This document shows positions 46,264 to 54,736 of a DNA stretch of 64,000 nucleotides, piece by piece; position 1 is the first letter of the stretch; each line of letters begins with the position of its first letter. The translations under genes were made by a program, and so were the position numbers. The DNA comes from Rosenbergiella collisarenosi (lineage in GTDB: Bacteria > Pseudomonadota > Gammaproteobacteria > Enterobacterales > Enterobacteriaceae). The stretch lies in NCBI RefSeq assembly GCF_018494085.1, contig NZ_JABBFP010000004.1, positions 248,001 through 312,000 of the forward strand, given 5' to 3'. A model generated the notes under the pieces. The model saw nothing but the letters and a program-made list of their open reading frames with translations, did no database searches and was not told where the DNA came from.

Positions 46264-47370
46264 ATGTTTACTGCTAGACGTTCGTCTTCCCCACTACTGG
46301 TCAGTGCCTTAACTATTGCTACCGTGCTGATCAGTGGCTGCCAGTCTCATTCCGCTACTAAAACCACACCACCGCCCGCCCCTAAACCGCCAACCGTTGC
46401 CACGTCTTCGGCAGTTCAGGAAAAAGCGATAGGAGAAGGGTTATATGAGATGGCGCTATTTAGCTCTTCATCGACCTTATATGTCGCGAGCGCCCAAAGC
46501 TTTAAAAACGATAACGGTGGCGTACTGTATAAAGTCAATCCTACAACCCTCGCGATTACTGGATTAACCCACACCGATTTAAAAAATTTTGGGGTGGCCA
46601 GCCAACCGGATAATGACTTTTTCTACACCACAAACTCGCTAGACGGTACGGTATCGAAAGTGGAAGTGAAGAGCGGCAAAGTAGTGAAACGCTTAGCTCT
46701 CAGCAAGAAGAACAGTAAAGGCGAAACGGATGGTGCTCGTGAGTTGCTGTGGGTGGGTAACGAACTCTATGTTGGCGCCGTCGCTAACCCAGGTTATATC
46801 AGTGTTATCGATACGCATACCTTCACCGTCAAAACCCGTATTCAGCATGCTGGGAAATGGGTCACTGGCTTACTGTACTCCCCTACGACGCAACGTATTT
46901 ACGCGGGCAACGGTAGTGGCGAAATCTTAGTAATCAATCCTAAAAACCATCGAATCGAAAAACGTTGGACAACGGGCGAGAGTAAAACGAATCTATTCCT
47001 AAACTTTGCTGAAGATCCTGTAACTCATCGACTCTTCGTGACGGATAATTCGCAAGGTAAAGCGACTTATGTGTTTGATGAGCTTTCAGGCAAAGTGATC
47101 AAAAAAATCCCGGGTGATAGCCTGGGGATCAAGTTTAATGCACAGCGTAACGAGCTTTACATCAGTCAACGCGAGTCTAAGCAGGTACTGCGCGTCGATG
47201 CCACGACTTACGCAGTAAAACAGCAGTGGCGCTTTGCGGGGGCCCCTAATAGCCTGCTGCTGTCTGATGAGGGTAAAACGTTATTTGTGACAGTGAAACA
47301 AGAATTGAATAAGGACTATTCCGCTAAAGGTCCCGATAGCCTAGTACGTATCGACCTTTCAGCGCACTAG
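46264..47370 (+). CDS. YncE-like beta-propeller lipoprotein
   Basis: This 368-residue exported protein has a lipobox LISGC (Cys about 26) and a Pro-rich linker (about 30-48). A seven-bladed propeller of YVTN/NHL-type repeats follows, with segments such as LYVASAQSF, VLYKVNPTT, VISVID-type strands and RIYAGNGSGEILVINP. It resembles E. coli YncE, a Fur-regulated periplasmic propeller of unknown role that can bind DNA. It lies 76 bp after fhuE and is probably iron-controlled. Gln after Cys suggests outer-membrane sorting. The last 26 bp or so of this gene are duplicated at 49.1 kb. Confidence 0.85.
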   Translation: MFTARRSSSPLLVSALTIATVLISGCQSHSATKTTPPPAPKPPTVATSSAVQEKAIGEGLYEMALFSSSSTLYVASAQSFKNDNGGVLYKVNPTTLAITGLTHTDLKNFGVASQPDNDFFYTTNSLDGTVSKVEVKSGKVVKRLALSKKNSKGETDGARELLWVGNELYVGAVANPGYISVIDTHTFTVKTRIQHAGKWVTGLLYSPTTQRIYAGNGSGEILVINPKNHRIEKRWTTGESKTNLFLNFAEDPVTHRLFVTDNSQGKATYVFDELSGKVIKKIPGDSLGIKFNAQRNELYISQRESKQVLRVDATTYAVKQQWRFAGAPNSLLLSDEGKTLFVTVKQELNKDYSAKGPDSLVRIDLSAH

Positions 47371-47536
47371 CGGCCATAAAAAAGGGCGCCTCAGGCGCCC
47401 GACTTCTTACATAACCGCGGCCATCGCCGTAGCGACTTTTTCAATATTTTTCTGGTTCAATCCTGCCATACACATTCTTCCACTACCGATCAGATAAACA
47501 CCAAACTCTTCACGTAAGCGAACGACTTGATCTGGG
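47335..47536. repeat. Direct repeat, left copy (yncE tail, terminator, tyrB tail)
   Basis: 202 bp matching 49096-49297 with only three differences. It contains the end of the intact yncE-like gene, the GGGCGCC-TCA-GGCGCCC hairpin and about 130 bp of the 3' end of tyrB. Weaker similarity extends left to about 47295 and right to about 47580. Confidence 0.93.
47384..47400. terminator. Bidirectional terminator, left copy
   Basis: GGGCGCC-TCA-GGCGCCC is a 7-bp all-GC stem. The - strand has a following T6 run. It ends the yncE-like transcript. The identical right copy is at 49145-49161. Confidence 0.85.
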
Positions 47537-47580
47537 ATCCAGCCACGATAACTGTACATGACTCGTTGACGGGCTCGGTA
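47407..47580 (-). pseudogene. Truncated 3' fragment of tyrB
   Basis: About 58 codons are homologous to the C-terminus of the intact TyrB at 49168-50352. The last 44 codons are nearly identical, differing only by Gln to Lys (NQKNIEK against NQQNIEK). Upstream of [11 protein letters not shown] the match falls to about 60 percent ([14 protein letters not shown] against [14 protein letters not shown]) and then ends. It has no plausible start signal and cannot encode a working aminotransferase. It is the outer border of the inserted cassette. Confidence 0.85.
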
Positions 47581-47645
47581 GCGAGCAATACTATTTTTAA
47601 TGCGCTGGCAAATGGAATTGAAATACAATTAAAAAGGAGTAATAA

Positions 47646-48569
47646 ATGCCATACAATGAACCGCGAATATATCGGCTGAAAGCAACAGTTGGAAACTGTG
47701 GAGCTAATAATTCTACTGACGTTAAAGCAATACAGAAGATGATCATTGGTGCCGGGTATCAGTTATCGACTGGGCGTACTCTTAATATAAATGGTGTGTG
47801 CAGTTCACAAACCAATGAAGCGATAGTTTGGTACCAACGCCTTTTAACATTATCTCCAACCGGGCTAATTCATCCCACTGATAGTTTTTTTATTCGTGCG
47901 ATGGAGAATGCGAATTCTCCAGGATTGAGGGGACAGCCTATCTCTGGTTCTCTGCGAGTAAGCGAGGGACAGATGACATTTGATGCTGAAGGACTTGATT
48001 ATATTACTGCCATCACGCCTTTTAGGCAGCGATATTATCCGAGCTTTTCTAGAATATTACATTGGCCTTCTAAATTCTCGTCTGGTGTTACTCTCGGTCG
48101 GGGCTACGATATGGGAAATCGTACTAGTGGTGAAATCTTTTCAACACTTAGACAGGCGGGTATTGAAGAATACAAAGCTGTTATATGTTCTAAAGCATCT
48201 TATCTTAAAGGTCGGCAGGCAGAACAGTTTGTAAGAGTTTATGGAAATCTTATAGGTGAGATCACGCACTCCCAACAGATCAAAATTTTTGAAATGGTAT
48301 ATCGGGAAAAAATAAACTACGCAAAAGGAGTGTACTCAAGAAACTCGCGCCATGTAACGAATGCATTGACTTGGTACCAAATCGATAGAGGGATACATGA
48401 TGTATTTATCGATACGCTCTATCAGGGTAATAAGTCAGCACCAGAGATGGTAAAGTTAATAGCAAGTGGTGGTAGCCGAATTGATATCATCAATTATCTA
48501 GAAAATGATCCAGTTTTAAATAAAGATCAAAGAAGAAATGAAATAAGAATAAGGAGCCTGAATAAATGA
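47646..48569 (+). CDS. Peptidoglycan-binding, pesticin-like muramidase (candidate effector)
   Basis: This 307-residue protein has no signal peptide. Residues about 12-85 resemble a peptidoglycan-binding domain (DVKAIQKMIIGAGYQL, NGVCSSQTNEAIVWYQRLL, PTGLIHPTDSFF). Residues about 108-305 resemble the T4-lysozyme-like domain of pesticin: Glu115 in FDAEGLD, Thr149 in SSGVTLGRGYDMG and Asp155 six residues later, matching pesticin Glu178, Thr201 and Asp207. A KDQRRNEIR segment is near the end. It should cut glycan strands once in the periplasm. AAAGGAG precedes the start, and the stop overlaps the next gene by ATGA. AT-rich codons differ from neighbours. It could be a type VI effector or a released bacteriocin. 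Confidence 0.75.
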   Translation: MPYNEPRIYRLKATVGNCGANNSTDVKAIQKMIIGAGYQLSTGRTLNINGVCSSQTNEAIVWYQRLLTLSPTGLIHPTDSFFIRAMENANSPGLRGQPISGSLRVSEGQMTFDAEGLDYITAITPFRQRYYPSFSRILHWPSKFSSGVTLGRGYDMGNRTSGEIFSTLRQAGIEEYKAVICSKASYLKGRQAEQFVRVYGNLIGEITHSQQIKIFEMVYREKINYAKGVYSRNSRHVTNALTWYQIDRGIHDVFIDTLYQGNKSAPEMVKLIASGGSRIDIINYLENDPVLNKDQRRNEIRIRSLNK

Positions 48570-49027
48570 GTAATTTTTTTCCTATTTATCTCTTCTGTTC
48601 ATTATGTTCGGTTTTTACTGTTAATGCTTACGCAAAATCACCCTTCCCCTCTATCGTCGATAATAAGGACGTTACCCTCTGTATAAGAAAATACGGTGAT
48701 AACAACAGTGAATGTTTGGCTTCTTTGAGTGACATATCAGAAAGAAAATTAACTACCGTTTATCAGGAAAAATTAAATGAAATCTCACATTACGATTATA
48801 ACCAGTGGTGGATGGGAGAAAGTAAACAAAGAGAGGGGATGAAAGACGCTTTTGTTCGAAGCCAAAAGTTATGGTTGGAATATCGTCAAGACTACTGCAA
48901 ATCAGCCAGTGCGGGAGCCGAAGGTATTAAAGACTATGGTGCAATAGCGTTAAGTTGTCTTATAAATATGGGAAAAAGGCGCATAGACGAAATCAGAATG
49001 CTTCATCCCAATCTCTCCGATGGTTAG
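48566..49027 (+). CDS. Secreted LprI/DUF1311-like protein (candidate immunity protein)
   Basis: This 153-residue protein has a Sec signal peptide (about 1-23, cleaved after AYA), so it is periplasmic. The mature part has four cysteines and the LprI/DUF1311 pattern: KLTTVYQEKLNEI, SQKLWLEYRQDYC, a Gly-rich stretch, then ALSCLINMGKRRIDEIRML. Mycobacterial LprI inhibits lysozyme. Because the gene overlaps the muramidase gene by 4 bp, it most likely protects the producer from that enzyme. The family match is by pattern only, and the pairing is inferred from coupling and location. Confidence 0.72.
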   Translation: MSNFFPIYLFCSLCSVFTVNAYAKSPFPSIVDNKDVTLCIRKYGDNNSECLASLSDISERKLTTVYQEKLNEISHYDYNQWWMGESKQREGMKDAFVRSQKLWLEYRQDYCKSASAGAEGIKDYGAIALSCLINMGKRRIDEIRMLHPNLSDG

Positions 49028-49095
49028 CTATAGCTGACACACTAACTCGTCAGTAGGAAACAAAAACTAAATAAGGACTATTCCCTAAACGTCCC

Positions 49096-49297
49096 GATAG
49101 CCTAGTACGTATCGACCTCTCAGCGCACTAGCGGCCATAAAAAAGGGCGCCTCAGGCGCCCGACTTCTTACATAACCGCGGCCATCGCCGTAGCGACTTT
49201 TTCAATATTTTGCTGGTTCAACCCTGCCATACACATTCTTCCACTACCGATCAGATAAACACCAAACTCTTCACGTAAGCGAACGACTTGATCTGGG
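49096..49297. repeat. Direct repeat, right copy
   Basis: 202 bp matching 47335-47536 with three differences. Here the tyrB part belongs to the intact gene. The yncE-derived part (about 49057-49131) is a decayed fragment with a one-base deletion (TTCCCTAAACG against TTCCGCTAAAGG). Confidence 0.93.
49145..49161. terminator. tyrB terminator (right copy)
   Basis: The GGGCGCC-TCA-GGCGCCC stem with T6 on the - strand lies directly after the tyrB stop. It is identical to the copy at 47384-47400. Confidence 0.87.
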
Positions 49298-50352
49298 CTT
49301 AAACCGGTATAGCTGAACATGCCCCGTTGACGGGTCAAGTAACTGAAATCCTTACCTGGTATTTCCTGCTGTAGCGCGCTGACTAAGGCTTCACGCATCG
49401 CTAAAATACGCAGGCGCATCGCTTCAAGCTCGGCTTTCCAATCTGCGAATAATGGCGCATCGGTCAGAATGGTGGCGACAACTTTCGCACCGAAAGCGGG
49501 TGGACTAGAGTAGTTACGACGTACCGCTGCTTTGAGTTGCCCTAATACACGATCGGCTTCTTCACTACTGTCACAGGCTACAGACAAGCCGCCAACACGT
49601 TCGCCATAGAGCGAGAAAATTTTTGAAAATGAGTTGCTGACGATAACCGGTAAACCTTGCTGGGCAGCTTGACGGATCGCATAACAATCCGCTTCGAGGC
49701 CTGCGCCAAAGCCTTGATAGGCGATGTCCATAAAAGGGATCAGCTTACGAGCCTTAAGGAGAGCAATAGTCTCATCCCATTGTGCATCGGTAAGATCCGC
49801 ACCTGTGGGGTTATGGCAGCACGGGTGGAGCAAGACGATGCTCTGTTCTGGCAGGCTGTTTAGTTTTTCGATGAAGCCGCTAAAATTAACGCCTTGCGTG
49901 GCGGTATCGTACCAAGGGTAAGTCTGTACCGGGAATCCAGCGCCATTGAAGATGGCAATATGGTTTTCCCAAGTCGGATCACTGACCCACACTTCAGAAT
50001 TTGGAAAATAACGTTTTAGGAAATCAGCACCGACTTTTAACGCGCCAGAGCCGCCTAGGGTTTGGATCGTCGCGATTTTACTCGCCTCGATATTCGCCCC
50101 GAACAGTAGTTGGCCGACGGCTTTACGATAGTTAGCCAAGCCTTCCATCGGTAGATAAACCGATGCTTCATTGATGGATGATTGTAGACGCGTCTCAGCC
50201 TCAGCAACAGCGTTGAGCTGCGGGATAATTCCTTGCTCGGTATAGTAGAGACCTATACTCAGGTTAACTTTTTCGTCACGCGGGTCTTGTTTGAATTTTT
50301 CCATTAGCGAGAGGATTGGATCGCCAGCATAAGCATCAACATTCTGAAACAC
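49168..50352 (-). CDS. tyrB: Aromatic amino acid aminotransferase
   Basis: This 394-residue PLP-dependent class I aminotransferase makes tyrosine and phenylalanine and takes part in leucine synthesis. It has [46 protein letters not shown], the PLP Lys in [18 protein letters not shown] and the Arg in the [18 protein letters not shown] region. GTG at 50352 is taken as the start, with GGAG 9 bases upstream. This reproduces the [13 protein letters not shown]-terminus of E. coli TyrB. Upstream Mets at 50367-50385 are alternatives. It follows dnaB directly, without the alr gene found between them in E. coli. Its 3' end is duplicated at 47.4 kb. Confidence 0.94.
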   Translation of the reverse strand: MFQNVDAYAGDPILSLMEKFKQDPRDEKVNLSIGLYYTEQGIIPQLNAVAEAETRLQSSINEASVYLPMEGLANYRKAVGQLLFGANIEASKIATIQTLGGSGALKVGADFLKRYFPNSEVWVSDPTWENHIAIFNGAGFPVQTYPWYDTATQGVNFSGFIEKLNSLPEQSIVLLHPCCHNPTGADLTDAQWDETIALLKARKLIPFMDIAYQGFGAGLEADCYAIRQAAQQGLPVIVSNSFSKIFSLYGERVGGLSVACDSSEEADRVLGQLKAAVRRNYSSPPAFGAKVVATILTDAPLFADWKAELEAMRLRILAMREALVSALQQEIPGKDFSYLTRQRGMFSYTGLSPDQVVRLREEFGVYLIGSGRMCMAGLNQQNIEKVATAMAAVM

Positions 50353-50481
50353 AGTAGATATCTCCATCATGGGGCTAAAATGCAATAAGCGCCGTTAGCA
50401 GCGCCCCACTACCATAGTATTAATCGTGCCGAGAAAGAAGGCGTAATCTCGCAAAAAAAGATTTTTCGATAAGAATAAACA

Positions 50482-51885
50482 CTACTCTTCGTCGTAATCT
50501 GGACCCGCATAATTATCGAAGCGCGACCATTGACCATTAAAGGTTAAGCGTACCGAGCCGATTGGTCCATTTCGCTGTTTACCGATGATGATTTCTGCAA
50601 TCCCTTTTAGGTCGCTATTCTCGTGATAGACCTCATCGCGATAGATAAACATAATTAAGTCGGCATCCTGCTCAATCGAGCCTGATTCACGTAAGTCAGA
50701 GTTAACGGGCCGTTTATCTGCCCGTTGCTCTAGGGAGCGGTTCAGCTGCGAGAGTGCCACGACAGGCACATTAAGCTCTTTTGCTAACGCCTTGAGCGAT
50801 CGTGAGATCTCCGCGATCTCTAAGGTTCGATTTTCGGTTAAAGCCGGTACCCGCATTAACTGCAGGTAATCGATCATGATCATGCTCAACCCGTTATTTT
50901 CACGGTAGATTCTACGGGCGCGGGAGCGGACTTCAGTGGGCGTTAACCCAGAGGCATCATCGATAAAGATATTCTTCTTCTCTAGTAGAATTCCCATCGT
51001 TGCCGAGATACGCGCCCAATCCTCGTCGTCTAGCTGCCCGGTTCTAATTTTCGTTTGATCAACACGGGATAGCGAGGCAAGCATCCGCATCATCAATTGC
51101 TCGCTAGGCATCTCTAAGCTGAAGATAAGCACCGGTTTATCTTGTAGCATTGCCGCATTCTCACACAGGTTCATCGCAAAAGTCGTCTTACCCATTGATG
51201 GGCGTGCCGCGACAATAATGAGATCGGAACCCTGTAATCCTGCCGTTTTTTTATTGAGATCTTGGTAACCGGTATCGACACCCGTCACCCCATCGTGGGG
51301 CGTCGAGACGAGCGCTTCAATACGATTGATCGTAGCCTCGAGAATTTGTTCGATATTCTGTGGGCCTTCATTTTTATTAGCCCGCTTTTCAGCGATCTTA
51401 AACACGCTAGATTCCGCAAGATCCAGAAGATCTTCGCTTGAGCGGCCTTGCGGATCGAAGCCAGCATCGGCGATCTCGTTTGCTACGGAGATCATTTCGC
51501 GCACTACGGCCCGCTCACGAACGATATCGGCGTAGGCCCCAATGTTGGCGGCGCTTGGCGTGTTCTTCGCGAGTTCTGCGAGATAGGCAAAGCCCCCCGA
51601 TAACTCAAGCTCACCACGTAGCTCAAGGGATTCCGATAGGGTAATCAGGTCGATCGGCTGTCCCTGTTCGAGCAGTCGGTGCATTTCGGAAAAAATGAGA
51701 CGGTGGGGACGGCTATAGAAATCCTCCGCAACAACGCGCTCTGAGACGTTATCCCAGCGCTCGTTATCGAGCATCAGTCCGCCTAACACCGACTGTTCTG
51801 CTTCCACTGAGTGTGGGGGCATTTTAATCCCTGCCAGCTGTTTATCTTGAGGGGTCGGTTTGTTAGAGGGTTTATTTCCTGCCAT
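50482..51885 (-). CDS. dnaB: Replicative DNA helicase
   Basis: This 467-residue hexameric 5'-3' helicase unwinds the replication fork. The N-terminal helical domain begins PPHSVEAEQSVLGGLMLDNERW. A linker precedes the RecA-like motor with Walker A ARPSMGKTTFAMNL (about 230) and Walker B MIMIDYLQLMRVP (about 335). LSQLNRSLEQRADKRP and SGSIEQDADLIMFIYRDEVY are near-invariant. It is close to E. coli DnaB throughout. No intein is present. It is divergent from qor. Confidence 0.97.
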   Translation of the reverse strand: MAGNKPSNKPTPQDKQLAGIKMPPHSVEAEQSVLGGLMLDNERWDNVSERVVAEDFYSRPHRLIFSEMHRLLEQGQPIDLITLSESLELRGELELSGGFAYLAELAKNTPSAANIGAYADIVRERAVVREMISVANEIADAGFDPQGRSSEDLLDLAESSVFKIAEKRANKNEGPQNIEQILEATINRIEALVSTPHDGVTGVDTGYQDLNKKTAGLQGSDLIIVAARPSMGKTTFAMNLCENAAMLQDKPVLIFSLEMPSEQLMMRMLASLSRVDQTKIRTGQLDDEDWARISATMGILLEKKNIFIDDASGLTPTEVRSRARRIYRENNGLSMIMIDYLQLMRVPALTENRTLEIAEISRSLKALAKELNVPVVALSQLNRSLEQRADKRPVNSDLRESGSIEQDADLIMFIYRDEVYHENSDLKGIAEIIIGKQRNGPIGSVRLTFNGQWSRFDNYAGPDYDEE

Positions 51886-51992
51886 AGTATTGATACCAGT
51901 CGTCGAAAAGGGGCGCGCCCATTATACGGTTTTCGCGCTAATTGTCGCCCCAAGTCTTGGGGAAAAACCTTACCCTCTCGGAGAACCTTTCT

Positions 51993-52976
51993 ATGGCACA
52001 CCGCATCGAATTTCGCCAACATGGCGGGCCAGAAGTCTTACGTTGGACGCCTTATACCCAAGCCGCCCCACAAGATAATGAGATTATCGTCCGCCACCAT
52101 GCTATTGGCCTCAACTATATCGATACTTATGTACGCAGCGGCCTGTACCCAGTTAATCAGTTCCCTTCGGGAGTAGGGACCGAGGCAGCCGGTGAAGTGG
52201 TCGCGGTTGGATCGCAAGTAACACGCTTTAAAGTCGGTGATCGGGCGGTCTATTGTCAATCGAGTCTCGGCGCTTACAGCGAATACCATCAGGTCGATCA
52301 AACCAAAGCGGTCGTGCTGCCAGAGGCGATTAGTTATGAAATGGCGGCAGCCTCTTTCCTAAAAGGGTTAACCGTTTATTACTTACTGCACCTTACCCAC
52401 CCGGTACAACGCGATGAGACCCTGTTATTTCATGCCGCCGCAGGCGGTGTTGGATTAATCGCCTGCCAATGGGCACAGGCATTAGGTGCCAAGCTTATCG
52501 CCAGCGTCGGGTCAGAAAGTAAAGCAGAGCGGGCACGTACAGCCGGGGCTTGGGCCACGATTAATACTCAGTCAGACGACATCGCTCAACGTGTCGCCGA
52601 GCTTACGGACGGAAAGAAAGTTCCGGTGGTTTACGATTCGGTGGGTAAAGCCACTTGGCAAGCTTCACTGGATAGCTTACAACCGCGAGGACTAATGGTG
52701 AGCTTTGGTAATGCATCCGGCCCAGTCACGGGGATTGATTTAGCGATACTCAACCAGAAAGGCTCGCTGTTCGTGACTCGCCCTTCACTCAACGGATATA
52801 TCACTACCCCGCAGCAGCTTGACGACGCTAGCGCGGCTCTTTTCGCGATGATTGCGGCAGGAAAAATTAACGTCGACGTTCCGCCTACACAGCGCTTTGC
52901 GCTACGTGATGCGGAGCATGCTCACCGGGCACTGGAGAACCGTAAAACTAGCGGGGCTTGCTTATTAATTCCATAA
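51993..52976 (+). CDS. qor: Quinone oxidoreductase (zeta-crystallin family)
   Basis: This 327-residue NADPH-dependent quinone reductase is of the zinc-free medium-chain dehydrogenase type. It has GLNYIDTYVRSGLYP, GVGTEAAGEVVAVG, and the cofactor loop FHAAAGGVGLIACQWAQALGA at about 147-167. The end FALRDAEHAHRALENRKTSGACLL is typical. The start at 51993 has GGAG upstream. It is divergent from dnaB as in E. coli, with a bidirectional terminator after it. Confidence 0.95.
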   Translation: MAHRIEFRQHGGPEVLRWTPYTQAAPQDNEIIVRHHAIGLNYIDTYVRSGLYPVNQFPSGVGTEAAGEVVAVGSQVTRFKVGDRAVYCQSSLGAYSEYHQVDQTKAVVLPEAISYEMAAASFLKGLTVYYLLHLTHPVQRDETLLFHAAAGGVGLIACQWAQALGAKLIASVGSESKAERARTAGAWATINTQSDDIAQRVAELTDGKKVPVVYDSVGKATWQASLDSLQPRGLMVSFGNASGPVTGIDLAILNQKGSLFVTRPSLNGYITTPQQLDDASAALFAMIAAGKINVDVPPTQRFALRDAEHAHRALENRKTSGACLLIP

Positions 52977-53004
52977 AAAAGCCTCCCGAAAGGGAGGCGA
53001 TTTT
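52977..53004. terminator. Bidirectional terminator between qor and dusA
   Basis: GCCTCCC-GAAA-GGGAGGC (52981-52998) has a GNRA-type tetraloop, with T-runs on both sides in the respective directions. Confidence 0.87.
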
Positions 53005-53090
53005 ACTGTAAAAATGTAGGTACAGAGGGCACATGAATACTCAAGCGCTTAGTGCAGATAATCGCAGAAGAATGTGTAGAAAAACTTAAC

Positions 53091-54131
53091 TTAGCTCACA
53101 CTTTCTCGGTATTGTTGCGAAACTTTTGCTAATGCTGCTTCCAGTACCGTCACATCAGCCCCTGGCTTGTGCGCATTCTCGCTAAGATGACGTCGCCATT
53201 GCCGCGAGCCTGGGATGCCTTGAAAGAGGCCTAGCATATGGCGCGTGATATGTCCGAGGTACGTGCCCCGGGCGAGTTCACTGTCGATATAGGGGTACAT
53301 GGCCTCAACTGCCGCAACACAATCAACGGCCGGCGCAGTGCTACCAAATAATTGACGGTCAACGTCCACCAGCATTCCTGGGTTCTGATAGGCTTCACGT
53401 CCTATCATTACGCCGTCAAGATGAGTCAAATGCTGTTCGGCCTGTTCAAGAGTCTTGATGCCGCCGTTTAGCGCTAGCGTCAGCTGCGGAAAATCCTGCT
53501 TTAACTGATAGACTCGCGGATAATCGAGCGGCGGGATTTCGCGGTTCTGTTTCGGGCTTAATCCGGATAACCATGCTTTACGAGCATGGATCACGAAGGT
53601 ATCGCACCCTCCCCGTTCAGCAACCGTGCCAATAAAATCGCAGAGAAACTCGTAACTGTCTTGTTCATCAATACCGATGCGCGTTTTTACCGTGACGGGG
53701 ATTGAGACAACATCCTTCATTGCTTTTATACAGTCGGCGACCAGTGCCGCATCGGCCATTAAACAGGCGCCGAAGCGTCCATTCTGTACACGGTCAGAAG
53801 GACAACCTACGTTCAGGTTAATTTCGTCGTATCCACGTGCTTGAGCGAGACGCGCCGCATGAGCCAGGTCGTGGGGATCGCTTCCGCCAAGCTGTAAGCT
53901 GACGGGATGTTCTTGTTCGCTATAAGCTAAGTAATCGCCTTTTCCATGGATAATGGCGCCCGTCGTGACCATCTCTGTATACAGCAACGTATGTTGCGTA
54001 AGTTGACGTAAAAAATAGCGACAGTGCCGATCGGTCCAATCCAACATCGGCGCAACAGAGAAGCGATTGGCGATGTGGGGAACAGTAGTCTTGCTTGAAG
54101 GTAGAACTTGGGGGCTATGATTATCTAACAT
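53091..54131 (-). CDS. dusA: tRNA-dihydrouridine synthase A
   Basis: This 346-residue FMN enzyme reduces uridines at positions 20/20a of tRNAs. The TIM barrel has [56 protein letters not shown] with the catalytic Cys, [25 protein letters not shown] and LNGGIKT with [10 protein letters not shown]. The location between qor and zur is conserved with E. coli, but pspG is missing between dusA and qor. Confidence 0.95.
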   Translation of the reverse strand: MLDNHSPQVLPSSKTTVPHIANRFSVAPMLDWTDRHCRYFLRQLTQHTLLYTEMVTTGAIIHGKGDYLAYSEQEHPVSLQLGGSDPHDLAHAARLAQARGYDEINLNVGCPSDRVQNGRFGACLMADAALVADCIKAMKDVVSIPVTVKTRIGIDEQDSYEFLCDFIGTVAERGGCDTFVIHARKAWLSGLSPKQNREIPPLDYPRVYQLKQDFPQLTLALNGGIKTLEQAEQHLTHLDGVMIGREAYQNPGMLVDVDRQLFGSTAPAVDCVAAVEAMYPYIDSELARGTYLGHITRHMLGLFQGIPGSRQWRRHLSENAHKPGADVTVLEAALAKVSQQYRESVS

Positions 54132-54736
54132 TTTTTTCTTTAGAACCGTCGTATTACTGGTGAGTTCCCCAGCAATGCCGATGCTTGATGAGGTGCGATA
54201 TGGATATACATGAAAACCTCATCACTATAACACATAATTACTCCGGTTAAGCCGAACACCCCACTTCCCTGTAGGGTATGAACGGCAAGTAAGAGGAGTT
54301 ATTTTCTCCAGTCTTTGTTCTGCTGCGCTTTAATAATTTCGATGAATTCCGCTGGGAATACATTGCTGAACTTAGCGTCATTATCGATAATCACCTCGCA
54401 CATTCCGGTAATATCCTGCTACGCCTCGACCTGAAATAGATCGAAGGTAAGATCGGCATGACTGATATGATTTACCTTTAGCGACTGTCAGAGCATGTTT
54501 CGATGCACAATAGACGCCCGCCCTATCAGGTCTTATCGATTCCCCTCAACGGGGACCAATTTGTATTCGCAACAATTTTGTATGAGAAGACTTTAGTCAT
54601 CTCTGTCGTCACAAACAAAGTCTCCTCAAATTGCCTACGCAATATATTGCTTAGCCGAGTTCACAGTGCATGTTCTGCGCTTCGTAAGAGAAATGTGTTA
54701 GAATCTACTCAATAAATTAAATGATTGAGGCGTTTT
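54132..54736. other. Region between dusA and zur without an intact gene
   Basis: Contains the dusA promoter side, the gene remnant at 54299-54487 and the zur promoter. A 70-codon + strand frame (54503-54715) has no ribosome binding site and no recognisable features. Confidence 0.6.
54299..54487 (-). pseudogene. Decayed gene remnant between dusA and zur
   Basis: Reading the - strand from 54481 to the TAA at 54299-54301 gives about 60 protein-like codons: NHISHADLTFDLFQVEA, an in-frame TAG (54419-54421), then QDITGMCEVIIDND, FSNVFPAEFIEII and KAQQNKDWRK before the stop. An upstream TGA closes the frame at 54488-54490. The composition looks like a once-real small protein, and there is no start or ribosome binding site. 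I do not recognise the family. E. coli has yjbL and yjbM in this slot, but identity with either is not shown. Confidence 0.5.

Larger units (their letters stand above)
47537..49095. other. Acquired two-gene cassette between duplicated tyrB ends
   Basis: This AT-rich segment is bracketed by the 202-bp direct repeats. It carries a pesticin-like gene and an overlapping LprI-like gene. Without it, the yncE-like gene and tyrB would be simple convergent neighbours sharing one terminator. No transposase, integrase or short target duplication is seen. Confidence 0.7.

Noticed and set aside
47407..47628. A 73-codon open frame on the - strand before the cassette
   Set aside because: It is the truncated tail of tyrB running into unrelated sequence. 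It has no ribosome binding site and only duplicates the last codons of the real gene.
54503..54715. A 70-codon + strand frame upstream of zur
   Set aside because: No ribosome binding site, no recognisable domain, and it overlaps the promoter area of zur.
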